Part shown: piece after piece, positions 16,807 through 24,807 of the stretch | Numbering within the stretch: position 1 is the first letter of the stretch | How the letters are laid out: each line of letters starts with the position of its first letter | From: Oscillospiraceae bacterium | GTDB lineage: Bacteria; Bacillota; Clostridia; Oscillospirales; Ruminococcaceae | NCBI GenBank assembly: GCA_900752435.1 | Contig: CAADVD010000038.1 | Coordinates: 11,120-75,119, forward strand | Reading direction: 5' to 3' | Length of the DNA: 64,000 bases | Made by a program: the position numbers and the translations under genes | Notes under the pieces: model-generated | The model's database searches: none | What the model was told of the DNA's origin: nothing | The model's input: the letters and a program-made list of their open reading frames with translations, nothing else

Positions 16807-18261
16807 TTAAAATCGAAAATACAAAAACGGATTGTAGCTCGCGTCCACCATATAGGCGATGGACAACAAAAGAACACCCACCAGCACAATCTGTTGACCG
16901 ACAAACAGCAGTGTACCACCCTGTTCTACTTGCAAAGCACCAGCCGCAGAGATACTGTGGCTTTTGGCCGCCAGCTTTTCCACCAGACGTTTGGGCAAAT
17001 CGGTACTGCCGAAAATGAGAATCACAAACAAGATGGCGTTGGAGGTGAGCAAGTAGAGGCTCTGCGTATCGTACAAAGCGTTGCCGTGTACGCCGAACAT
17101 GGCTTGTATGTAGGCAAATGCATCGGTGAAATTGCCAAAAGCAAACAGCGCCCAACTGATGATGACCAAAAACATGGTGTACAAATGCCCCAATGCATTC
17201 GGCAGCCTATCCAATATCTTGAGCAGAAACAATTTTTCTAAAATCAGCAGAATGCCGAAGTATGCGCCCCACGCCACGAAGTTCCAGCTTGCACCATGCC
17301 AAAGGCCGGTGAGCAGCCACACGATGGAAATGTTGCGAAGCTGTTTCCATTTGCCGTGACGATTGCCGCCTAAGGGGATGTAGACGTATTCCTTGAACCA
17401 AGTACTCAGAGAAATATGCCAGCGGCGCCAAAATTCTGTGATGCTTTTGGAGAGATAAGGGTAGTTGAAGTTCTCCAAAAAATGGAACCCAAACATACGC
17501 CCTAAGCCGATGGCCATATCCGAATAACCGGAAAAATCAAAATAAATCTGGAACGTGTAAGCCAAAATGCCAATCCACGCAGTCAACACCGGCAGATTGC
17601 CCACATCCATAGCGGAAATGCTGTCCCAGAGCATGCCGATGTTGTTGGCCAGCAAAACCTTTTTGCCCAGTCCCAGCACAAAGCGCTGGATACCGGAAGC
17701 AAAGTCATCGACGTTTTCCTGACGGTGGTCAAGTTCCTCCGCAACGGTTTTAAACCGTACAATGGGACCGGCGATGAGCTGCGGGAACAGGGCGACGTAA
17801 GTACCAAACGCGATGTAGTTGTTCTGTACCTTGGCGTCTCCTCGGTACAAATCGATGGTGTAGGACATCGTTTGAAAGGTGTAGAATGAAATTCCAATGG
17901 GAAGCGGCAAGTCCAATGCAGGAATGCCTAGGTTGAACCAGGCGTTGAGATTGTTGAGCAAGAAGTCGCCGTATTTAAAAAAACCTAAAATGCCCAAATC
18001 AACAATAATGGTAAGGATTACCACCAGCTTGGCCTGCTTTTGCTGACCGGATTTCAGAAAACGATCCAACACTTTTCCGCTGAAAAAGCCAATGGTGATG
18101 GTGATGAGCATTAGGATAATGTAGACCGGCTCACCCCAAGCATAAAAAATCAAGCTGGCCACAAACAAAATGACATTGCGGAATTTTTTGGGTGATGCAA
18201 AATAGAGAACCAATACAATCGGGAAAAAATAAAATAAAAATAAGATACTGCTAAAGACCAT
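16807..18261 (-). CDS. membrane-bound O-acyltransferase (MBOAT), AlgI/DltB type
   Basis: A 484-residue polytopic membrane protein of about 10-12 hydrophobic segments. MBOAT proteins of this type take acyl groups across the membrane to modify alginate, teichoic acid or other surface polymers. Visible motifs are FYTFQTMSYTIDLYRG, RWHISLSTWFKEYVYIPLGG and the catalytic-His motif LTGLWHGASWNFVAWG (His near 322). The start at 18261 has GGAGG 6 bp upstream; an extra 26-residue N-terminal extension reads through the preceding terminator and is rejected. Its neighbours, a secreted lipoprotein and a membrane-anchored SGNH hydrolase, fit a three-part O-acylation machine. Confidence 0.9.
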   Translation of the reverse strand: MVFSSILFLFYFFPIVLVLYFASPKKFRNVILFVASLIFYAWGEPVYIILMLITITIGFFSGKVLDRFLKSGQQKQAKLVVILTIIVDLGILGFFKYGDFLLNNLNAWFNLGIPALDLPLPIGISFYTFQTMSYTIDLYRGDAKVQNNYIAFGTYVALFPQLIAGPIVRFKTVAEELDHRQENVDDFASGIQRFVLGLGKKVLLANNIGMLWDSISAMDVGNLPVLTAWIGILAYTFQIYFDFSGYSDMAIGLGRMFGFHFLENFNYPYLSKSITEFWRRWHISLSTWFKEYVYIPLGGNRHGKWKQLRNISIVWLLTGLWHGASWNFVAWGAYFGILLILEKLFLLKILDRLPNALGHLYTMFLVIISWALFAFGNFTDAFAYIQAMFGVHGNALYDTQSLYLLTSNAILFVILIFGSTDLPKRLVEKLAAKSHSISAAGALQVEQGGTLLFVGQQIVLVGVLLLSIAYMVDASYNPFLYFRF

Positions 18262-18302
18262 GGAAGCCTCCGTGAAATGGATTTCTCTGTCAAGACAATA
18301 TA

Positions 18303-18335
18303 GAAAAACAGGCGGCGGATATTCCGCCGCCTGTT
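18303..18335 (-). terminator. intrinsic terminator after the lipoprotein gene
   Basis: Minus strand GGCGGCGGAATATCCGCCGCC is a near-perfect hairpin flanked by CA/TG, followed by TTTTTCTA. It lies 15 bp past the lipoprotein stop and precedes the MBOAT gene, so expression of the latter may need read-through or its own promoter. Confidence 0.85.
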
Positions 18336-18349
18336 CCAAACATCAAATT

Positions 18350-18907
18350 TTATGCGTTGATAAAGCCTTCAATGATTTCTTCCGCCTTGTCGTTGTCATT
18401 GGATAAACAGAGAATCAAATAATTGCCCGGCTGGTAAAGAACCGGAGATTCAAGTTTATCAAGTTCTTCTGGATTATAGTCTTGGAAATCCGCTTTTCTA
18501 TTGTCTACATAAACAAAAATCTGTCCCATGACCGAATCCATTTGACCGTCCGCTACTTTGAGCACGGCAATTTCTTCCGCAGTTGCGCCACCGCTTTGGT
18601 AAACTTTCCCTTCTGTCACCTGCTCCGCAGTCAAACCGTAACGAGACAAAGCCATTTCAAGCGTTACTTCAGACAATTCATCTGTAAATTCAATGCCGTC
18701 TTTCAACGCATCTGCAACTTCGGTTACATTCAGCTCCGTTTTATCCAACTCTGCAAATTGCTGACTTACGAGAGCTTCATCAACGGAAGCAGTGGACACG
18801 GTATCGTCGCCGGCATTGCTGCTGCCATCATCGGAAATGGAGTTGCATCCAGCAAATACCGTGGTGAGAATACAAGCAGTTAAAAAAATACCAACAAATC
18901 GTTTCAT
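18350..18907 (-). CDS. secreted lipoprotein, DUF4358-like
   Basis: A 185-residue lipoprotein precursor. It has a basic N-terminus, a hydrophobic stretch and a lipobox TTVFAGC with the lipid-modified Cys at residue 21. A Ser/Asp-rich linker follows, then a domain with GATAEEIAVLKVADGQ, the pattern I associate with DUF4358 proteins of Clostridia. DUF4358 has no proven function. The ATG at 18907 follows GGAAAGG; an earlier TTG is unlikely. Its position between MBOAT and SGNH genes suggests an accessory role in the same surface modification, which is inference. Confidence 0.8.
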   Translation of the reverse strand: MKRFVGIFLTACILTTVFAGCNSISDDGSSNAGDDTVSTASVDEALVSQQFAELDKTELNVTEVADALKDGIEFTDELSEVTLEMALSRYGLTAEQVTEGKVYQSGGATAEEIAVLKVADGQMDSVMGQIFVYVDNRKADFQDYNPEELDKLESPVLYQPGNYLILCLSNDNDKAEEIIEGFINA

Positions 18908-18962
18908 AATACACAAACCTTTCCTTTTCTAAAATGAATGACTTATCTATGGAACCTGTCTA

Positions 18963-19832
18963 TCAGGGATTCGCCTGAAGGAACGCCAGCCACTTGGCGC
19001 AGTATTCCGAATTCAAATGAATGCCATCGGAAGTTGCTTCGGGCGGCAAATAACCGGTCGCATCCACCAAAGCTGGACCACAATCAAGGTAGCGCACACC
19101 CTCCTCTTTCGCAAGCTGTTGAATGCGCGCGTTCATTTCGGCAATCTTGCCATTGTTGATCACGGGATCCGTGGAGGAACGCTCATAGCTGACCGGCAGC
19201 ACCGCTTCCACAATGATGGTTGCCTGCGGCTGACTGGATTTGACCATTTGCAGAAATTTGCGGTAATCCTCCACAAAAATTTCCGGATAAGGCCATCCGA
19301 GTTCATTGATACCCGTTTTGATGTAGATGCGGTCAAACTGCAAACCGCTGGATAAAGCCGCCGGAATCGTTGCCGGATTTCCAGCCGCATCGGTTGCAAC
19401 CGGCTTGTCCATCATGGATTCAATGTTGAGTCCAACGCCGGTGTAATCCGCTACCTGAGACAAGTTGTTGTATGTAATAAAGCCCTGCATACGGCTGTCA
19501 CCAATAAAACAAGCGTTTTGCAGGATGTCCACAGCAGGAGCCGCTGATGGCGCTTCTTCAGCGGAAGAAGTCGATTCAGCCGAAGGAGCACTGGATTCCG
19601 AGCCGCTTGAAGCGGTGCTGTCAATTGAGCTTTTGGCTTTCTTGGCAGCCGACGCCAGAGTTGATACCGCACTGGAAGGCTCTTCGCTTTGGCGGCTGCA
19701 AGAAGAAATGCCCGTAATTAATAAAACAAGCAATAAAATGAGAATAGCCAATGCAATAAAAATATTGCGGTACTTGAGCTTGTACTTTCTTTTTTTCTTC
19801 TTCACAGGTCGACGTGGGGTGCGCGAAACCAC
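18963..19832 (-). CDS. membrane-anchored SGNH/GDSL-family hydrolase
   Basis: A 289-residue protein: a very basic cytoplasmic tail (residues 1-22, RRPVKKKKRKYKLKYR), one membrane segment (23-40), a Ser/Ala-rich linker (45-100) and an extracellular SGNH domain. The catalytic block I Ser is in FIGDSRMQGF (GDSR 111-114), the Asn in YIKTGINELGW, and the Asp-His pair in SDGIHLN (Asp 269, His 272). Such proteins add or remove acetyl groups on surface glycans. The start is a GTG 10 bp after GGAGG. It is the first gene of a probable SGNH-lipoprotein-MBOAT unit. Confidence 0.88.
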   Translation of the reverse strand: MVSRTPRRPVKKKKRKYKLKYRNIFIALAILILLLVLLITGISSCSRQSEEPSSAVSTLASAAKKAKSSIDSTASSGSESSAPSAESTSSAEEAPSAAPAVDILQNACFIGDSRMQGFITYNNLSQVADYTGVGLNIESMMDKPVATDAAGNPATIPAALSSGLQFDRIYIKTGINELGWPYPEIFVEDYRKFLQMVKSSQPQATIIVEAVLPVSYERSSTDPVINNGKIAEMNARIQQLAKEEGVRYLDCGPALVDATGYLPPEATSDGIHLNSEYCAKWLAFLQANP

Positions 19833-19909
19833 AGATATTTTGCCTCCAAATTCAGTGTCATAACACAGACTGTATAGCTGCTTTTAAACAGACAACAATT
19901 TCAAACATA

Positions 19910-19938
19910 AGTATAACACGTTATTTCAAAATTGCAAA
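19910..19938 (-). promoter_or_regulatory. promoter of the SGNH-lipoprotein-MBOAT unit
   Basis: Minus strand TTTGCA, 17 bp, TATACT with an extended TG (TGTTATACT). About 75 bp upstream of the SGNH start. The rest of the AT-rich 217-bp gap shows nothing else. Confidence 0.6.
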
Positions 19939-20049
19939 GTCTTTTTCTGAAATTCATTTTTTGTTTTAAAAAAATTTCACTTTTTTCGATTTTTCCCGTC
20001 CAAATGTATGCTCTTGTTCTTGATTAAAATGCGTCTGTGCTTGGCTCAT

Positions 20050-21042
20050 TTATTCTGCACCGCCGTCAAAAAACTGCAAAAGCTCCGATAAATAAGGCTG
20101 CAAAATCCGATTGCTACTTCGATAAATTTCGTGCTTGGCATCCGGAATGCGCACCAAACGGCCATGGGCAATTTGGGAGATGAACAACTGTTGGCCGCGC
20201 GGCTTCACCAAATCGTCATGGCCGGCCTGAAACAACAGCACCGGAATGGTGACAGAACGGCAATTTTCCGCTTTCACCACTTCAGCGGTTACTGCAAGCG
20301 CTTCCAGCATCCAACTGTAAGTGGCGGCGCTGTTTTGCAGATGCGGTGTTTGCGCCTGTTTGTTCAGATAGTAGTCGTACCGTGCACGGGAGGTGCCATA
20401 AGAGCGTTCAAATGGTTCGTTTTCGGAAAATGGACGGTGAATGAACAAGCTGTCGCGCTCATGGCCGGTTCGCACTTTCATTTGTGCAAAACGTTTGGCT
20501 AATCCCATGGGAAATCCGCCGGAATTCAGCTCCAGCATCGGCGAAGTCAGCACAGCCCGATCAAACAAGTCGGGATACAGCTCCAGAAAGCGCGCGCCAA
20601 TGGCACCGCCCATGGAATGCGCATACAAGTACAGCGGTTTTCCCTCCGTCTGAGGCTTGACAATTCGGGTCACAAAATAATGGAAATCCTCGATGTAGTC
20701 GCTAAAGTGCTCGACATGCGTCAGCCATGGCTCTTTGACAGCCCGATAAGAGCGGCCGTGTCCACGATGGTCACAGATAAACACTTGATAACCGGCGTCC
20801 AAAAAATAGTAAATCATCTCCGCGTATTTTTCGCAGGATTCTGTAAAACCGTGACTGATGGCAATCGTAGCCGAAAAGTTCTCCTTGGCATAACGCTCCC
20901 AATGAATGGGTTCTCCTCGAACACGCACAAAGACGCCTTCCGTACACACCGCTTGAATGGACGGTTCCACAGCCTGCGCCATCACGGCCGCATAATTGCG
21001 CTCCGAAATGCAGGTGACAGAAGATGATGAACTGGTGTTCAT
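20050..21042 (-). CDS. alpha/beta hydrolase, lysophospholipase/monoacylglycerol lipase type
   Basis: A 330-residue serine hydrolase. The oxyanion motif ISHGFTES is near residue 62, CDHRGHGRS near 90, and the nucleophile elbow YAHSMGGAIG has Ser 143. FQAGHDDLVKPRG carries the likely acid and DAKHEIYRS the catalytic His. This pattern matches the PldB/YtpA group, which cleaves lysophospholipids or monoglycerides. The Ser-rich start (MNTSSSSSVT) is not a signal peptide, so the protein is probably cytosolic. AAAGGAG 8 bp upstream supports the start. Confidence 0.9.
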   Translation of the reverse strand: MNTSSSSSVTCISERNYAAVMAQAVEPSIQAVCTEGVFVRVRGEPIHWERYAKENFSATIAISHGFTESCEKYAEMIYYFLDAGYQVFICDHRGHGRSYRAVKEPWLTHVEHFSDYIEDFHYFVTRIVKPQTEGKPLYLYAHSMGGAIGARFLELYPDLFDRAVLTSPMLELNSGGFPMGLAKRFAQMKVRTGHERDSLFIHRPFSENEPFERSYGTSRARYDYYLNKQAQTPHLQNSAATYSWMLEALAVTAEVVKAENCRSVTIPVLLFQAGHDDLVKPRGQQLFISQIAHGRLVRIPDAKHEIYRSSNRILQPYLSELLQFFDGGAE

Positions 21043-21075
21043 AGAACAACGCTCCTTTGCTCTTTCAATAGGCTT

Positions 21076-21104
21076 ATCTTATCATAACTCACACAAAGTG
21101 TAAA
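21076..21104 (-). promoter_or_regulatory. promoter of the alpha/beta hydrolase gene
   Basis: Minus strand TTTACA, 17 bp, TAAGAT, about 35 bp upstream of the start codon. Confidence 0.5.
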
Positions 21105-21132
21105 TATACATCCGATAAAGTTTGTATATTTG

Positions 21133-21161
21133 TTACAATTCCCTTACTTTTCAGCTATAAG
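21133..21161 (+). promoter_or_regulatory. candidate promoter of the FAD/Rieske gene
   Basis: TTACAA, 17 bp, TATAAG, about 40 bp upstream of the start codon; divergent from the hydrolase promoter. The -35 is weak. Confidence 0.4.
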
Positions 21162-21201
21162 ATGACCGATTTTGGGGAATACTGGATGAGAGGTGATGAG
21201 C

Positions 21202-22641
21202 ATGAGTTCAATTTGGACACAGGAAGTGTCGATTCCCCCGCGCGATTCATTAAAGGGAACGATTCGCGCGGATGTGGCGGTGATTGGCGGCGGTATGGCG
21301 GGGATGCTGACCGCCTATTTCCTGCACAAGCAAGGGGTTCACGTTGTGGTACTGGAAGCAGACCGCATTGGTTCGGGACAGACCAAACACACCACGGCGA
21401 AAATCACGGCACAGCATGGGTTGATTTACCATCGCCTGCGCACGCAATTGGGAGAGGAAGCCGCCGCACAGTATGCCCGTGCCAATCAGGCTGCGATTTC
21501 GCAATATGAAAGCATCATTCATTACGAGAGTATCGACTGTCAATTTGAAAAATTGCCGTCCTTTATGTATTCGCTGGATGATGTGGGGCGTTTGGAACAG
21601 GAGGTTCATGCCGCGCAGGAAGTGGGATTGGATGCGGAATTGGTGACGCAGACGGCACTTCCCTTTTCCGTGCAGGGTGCGGTGCGGTTGGATGAGCAGG
21701 CGCAGTTTCATCCGCTGGCGTTTTTGAAAGGGATTTCCAAGGAGCTGACGGTTTATGAAAATACGATGGTGAAAGCCATCGAAGAACAGGTGCTTCGCAC
21801 AGCTCAGGGAGAAGTGCAGGCGGAGCATGTTGTGATGGCCACGCATTTCCCGTTTCTCAATGCGCCCGGTTACTATTTTATGCGGATGCATCAAGATCGT
21901 TCGTATGTATTGGCGCTGGAACACGCGGCGGATGTACGGGGCATGTACATTGACGCAGATGAGAATGGATTCTCCTTTCGCAACAGCGGCAAGTATTTGC
22001 TGCTGGGAGGCGGCGGTCACCGCACCGGTGAAAATTCCGGTGACGGGCGTTATCTCAAGTTACGGAAAGCGGCGCGCGATTGGTATCCGAATTGTACGGA
22101 GGCGGCACATTGGTCGGCGCAGGACTGCATGACGTTGGACGGGATTCCCTACATTGGCGCATACTCCGCTTCCACGCCGCATTTGCTGGTGGCGACCGGA
22201 TTCAATAAGTGGGGTATGTCCAGCTCGATGGCGGCGGCGCAGATTTTGACGGCACAAATTTTGGGGCATGAGCATCCGGATGCGCCGGTTTTTTCGCCGC
22301 AAAGGTTTCATTTGTCGGCTTCCGCGCAGAGTTTGGTTACGGATGGGATGCAGGCGGTAAAGGGATTGAGCCGGAGTTTCTTGAAATTGCCCGATACCAC
22401 CTTGAGGCGGCTGCCCAAAGGACATGGCGGCATTGTCGATTATGAGGGCGAAAAAGTGGGCGTATACAAAAATGAGGATGGCGAGGTGTTCGTGGTTTCC
22501 TGCCGCTGTCCGCATCTTGGCTGTCAGCTGGAATGGAATCCCGATGAGCTGAGCTGGGACTGCCCTTGTCATGGGTCGCGGTTTGATTATCGGGGAAAAT
22601 TGCTGGACAATCCAGCGATGGAGGATTTGCCGCGTGCGTAA
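21202..22641 (+). CDS. FAD-dependent oxidoreductase with C-terminal Rieske [2Fe-2S] domain
   Basis: A 479-residue fusion of a DAO-type FAD oxidoreductase with a Rieske domain. The N-terminal dinucleotide-binding motif is VAVIGGGMAGMLTAYFL, followed by the second GSGQTKHTTAKIT element typical of this fusion family. The Rieske cluster ligands are C436-x-H438 (CPHLGC) and C454-x-x-H457 (CPCHGS). It probably oxidises an amine or similar donor and passes electrons through the Fe-S centre; the substrate is unknown. I chose the ATG at 21202, 6 bp after AGAGGTG. The next gene starts 14 bp downstream, so the two are probably cotranscribed. Confidence 0.92.
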   Translation: MSSIWTQEVSIPPRDSLKGTIRADVAVIGGGMAGMLTAYFLHKQGVHVVVLEADRIGSGQTKHTTAKITAQHGLIYHRLRTQLGEEAAAQYARANQAAISQYESIIHYESIDCQFEKLPSFMYSLDDVGRLEQEVHAAQEVGLDAELVTQTALPFSVQGAVRLDEQAQFHPLAFLKGISKELTVYENTMVKAIEEQVLRTAQGEVQAEHVVMATHFPFLNAPGYYFMRMHQDRSYVLALEHAADVRGMYIDADENGFSFRNSGKYLLLGGGGHRTGENSGDGRYLKLRKAARDWYPNCTEAAHWSAQDCMTLDGIPYIGAYSASTPHLLVATGFNKWGMSSSMAAAQILTAQILGHEHPDAPVFSPQRFHLSASAQSLVTDGMQAVKGLSRSFLKLPDTTLRRLPKGHGGIVDYEGEKVGVYKNEDGEVFVVSCRCPHLGCQLEWNPDELSWDCPCHGSRFDYRGKLLDNPAMEDLPRA

Positions 22642-22655
22642 AGGAGGAGTTGAAG

Positions 22656-24671
22656 ATGCATACCAATCATCTCATTCATGAAAAATCACCGTACTTGCTT
22701 CAGCATGCCCACAATCCGGTCAACTGGTATCCGTGGTGCGAGGAGGCTTTTGTAAAAGCGAAACAGGAAAATAAGCCGGTTTTCCTGAGCATTGGCTATT
22801 CCACCTGCCACTGGTGCCATGTGATGGAACAGGAATCCTTTGAGGATGAGGAAGTGGCTGAGATGCTGAACCGGTATTTTATTGCCATTAAGGTGGACCG
22901 CGAAGAAAGGCCGGATGTGGACGCCATTTATATGGCCGCCTGCCAACTGTTTACCGGACAGGGCGGCTGGCCGCTGACGGTATTGATGACACCGGAGCAA
23001 AAGCCTTTTTTCGCCGGGACGTATTTTCCGAAAGAGGATCGGTATGGCATGATGGGGCTGGTGTCACTGCTGCGACTGACGGCACAAAAATGGGCGGAAG
23101 AGCCGCAGGCGCTGTCGGAATCCGGTGAGGAGGTAACCCGACTTCTGCGCGAACAGACCGCACCGCCGTCCGGACAGGCCTCTCCCCTGCTGTTGGAGCA
23201 GGCGTACCGTCAATTTTGCGATCGGTTTGACCGGAAGCATGGCGGCTTTGGACGTGCGCCGAAATTTCCGACCCCACATCATCTGCTGTTCTTGCTCCGG
23301 TTTGCCCATCACAGCGGCGAACGGCAGGCACTGGATATGGTGGAGTTGACGTTGGAGCAGATGTACCGCGGAGGTATTTACGACCACATTGGCTACGGGT
23401 TTTCGCGCTATTCCACCGATGATTTTTGGCTGGTGCCCCACTTTGAAAAAATGCTGTATGACAACGCACTGCTGTTATTGGTTTATTTGGAGGCGTACCA
23501 GATAACAGGACGGGCCTTGTACCGCGTGGTGGCGGAACAGATTATCGATTATGTACGGCGTGAATTGACGGATGAACAGGGCGGTTTTTACTGCGCACAG
23601 GACGCGGACAGCGAGGGCGTGGAGGGAAAATATTATGTGTTCACGCCGCAGGAAGTGCGAAAGGTTCTGGGTGAAACGGATGGGAAAACGTTCAACCAGT
23701 TGTTTGCAATTACGGAAAGTGGAAATTTTGGGGGCAAAAGCATCCCCAATTTACTGCACGCAGATGCACTGCCCGAGGAAAATGCGGAAATGAGGCAATG
23801 GAAACAAGCACTGCTGGCTTATCGCAAAAAGCGTGCCGCACTGCATACCGACGATAAAATTCTGACTTCTTGGAACGCGCTGATGATTGCCGGACTAGCA
23901 AAAGCGGCGGTGGTGCTGGAAAATCCAGACTATTTGAACCAGGCGCATCGTGCGATGCGTTTTATAGAAGAACATTTGATGGAAAATGACCGTTTGTCGG
24001 TTCGCTGGCGGGACGGTGAACGAGCTGGGGATGGACATTTGGACGATTATGCTTTTCTGATTTGGGCTTACTTGTCGCTCTACCAGGCGGATTTTCAAGC
24101 GGAAAGTTTGGTTCGTGCAGGCCAATGGGCAGACCGAATGGTGGAGCGATTTTGGGATGCGGAGAATGGCGGTTTCTTCCTGTCAAGTGCGGAGGGCGAA
24201 CAGCTCATTCATCGGCCGAAAGAGGTGTACGACGGGGCGATTCCCTCCGGTAATTCTGTGGCGGCTTACGATTTGGTTTTGCTGACTCGGCTGACCGGCG
24301 AAGAACGGTATCGAAGCCGGTCGGAGAAACAGCTCGATTTTTTGGCCGGTTCCATGCAGGAGTATCCGATGGGATATGGGTTTGCACTCATGGCATTGCA
24401 GTTAGCGGTAGCTCCTTCGCAGGAATTGGTTTGCATCGTTGAGAAACCATCGGAGGTGGAAGCGATTCGAAACAAGTTGAGCGGGGTGTATTTGCCGACG
24501 ATGTCCGTGTTGGTGAAATGCGGTGACGCGCTGGATCAAGCGGCTCCGTTCACGCAAAATTATGAACTCAAAGATGGACGGACAACCTTTTATTGGTGTC
24601 AGAATCATGTTTGCGCCGCACCGGTGCATCAATTGTCGGATATTTTGCAAAATCAGTTGTTTTGTTCATGA
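22656..24671 (+). CDS. YyaL-type protein: thioredoxin-fold DUF255 plus six-hairpin glycosidase-like domain
   Basis: A 671-residue protein of the YyaL/spermatogenesis-associated-20 family. The N-terminal thioredoxin-like domain begins LIHEKSPYLLQHAHNPVNW and has the motif STCHWCHVM (Cys 51 and 54). PVFLSIGY and GGWPLTVLMTPEQKPFFAGT follow. The remaining ~480 residues form an alpha/alpha toroid-like region (GGIYDHIGYGFSRYSTDD, LTSWNALMIAGLAKA). The biochemical role is not established; N-acylglucosamine epimerase-like or redox roles have been suggested for the fold. The ATG at 22656 follows a perfect AAAGGAGG. It may share a transcript with the FAD/Rieske gene. Confidence 0.92.
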   Translation: MHTNHLIHEKSPYLLQHAHNPVNWYPWCEEAFVKAKQENKPVFLSIGYSTCHWCHVMEQESFEDEEVAEMLNRYFIAIKVDREERPDVDAIYMAACQLFTGQGGWPLTVLMTPEQKPFFAGTYFPKEDRYGMMGLVSLLRLTAQKWAEEPQALSESGEEVTRLLREQTAPPSGQASPLLLEQAYRQFCDRFDRKHGGFGRAPKFPTPHHLLFLLRFAHHSGERQALDMVELTLEQMYRGGIYDHIGYGFSRYSTDDFWLVPHFEKMLYDNALLLLVYLEAYQITGRALYRVVAEQIIDYVRRELTDEQGGFYCAQDADSEGVEGKYYVFTPQEVRKVLGETDGKTFNQLFAITESGNFGGKSIPNLLHADALPEENAEMRQWKQALLAYRKKRAALHTDDKILTSWNALMIAGLAKAAVVLENPDYLNQAHRAMRFIEEHLMENDRLSVRWRDGERAGDGHLDDYAFLIWAYLSLYQADFQAESLVRAGQWADRMVERFWDAENGGFFLSSAEGEQLIHRPKEVYDGAIPSGNSVAAYDLVLLTRLTGEERYRSRSEKQLDFLAGSMQEYPMGYGFALMALQLAVAPSQELVCIVEKPSEVEAIRNKLSGVYLPTMSVLVKCGDALDQAAPFTQNYELKDGRTTFYWCQNHVCAAPVHQLSDILQNQLFCS

Positions 24672-24698
24672 GTTTTTCATTTTTCGTCCAAAAAATAC

Positions 24699-24727
24699 TT
24701 GAAACTTTCTTGGTTTTCCTTTATAAT
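24699..24727 (+). promoter_or_regulatory. strong promoter upstream of putP
   Basis: TTGAAA, 17 bp, TATAAT. The predicted transcript starts near 24734, only about 12 nt before a terminator hairpin. Confidence 0.75.
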
Positions 24728-24745
24728 GTATATTGTTGCAAATCA

Positions 24746-24780
24746 CAGGAGATTGGCTTGACACCAATCTCCTGTTTTTA
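24746..24780 (+). terminator. terminator or attenuator between yyaL-like gene and putP
   Basis: CAGGAGATTGG pairs with CCAATCTCCTG around a 7-base loop, then TTTTTAT. It can end the upstream transcript, but it also lies between the strong promoter at 24699-24727 and putP. Confidence 0.8.
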
Positions 24781-24807
24781 TGCGAAATCATTGAAGGAGT
24801 GAACGTT

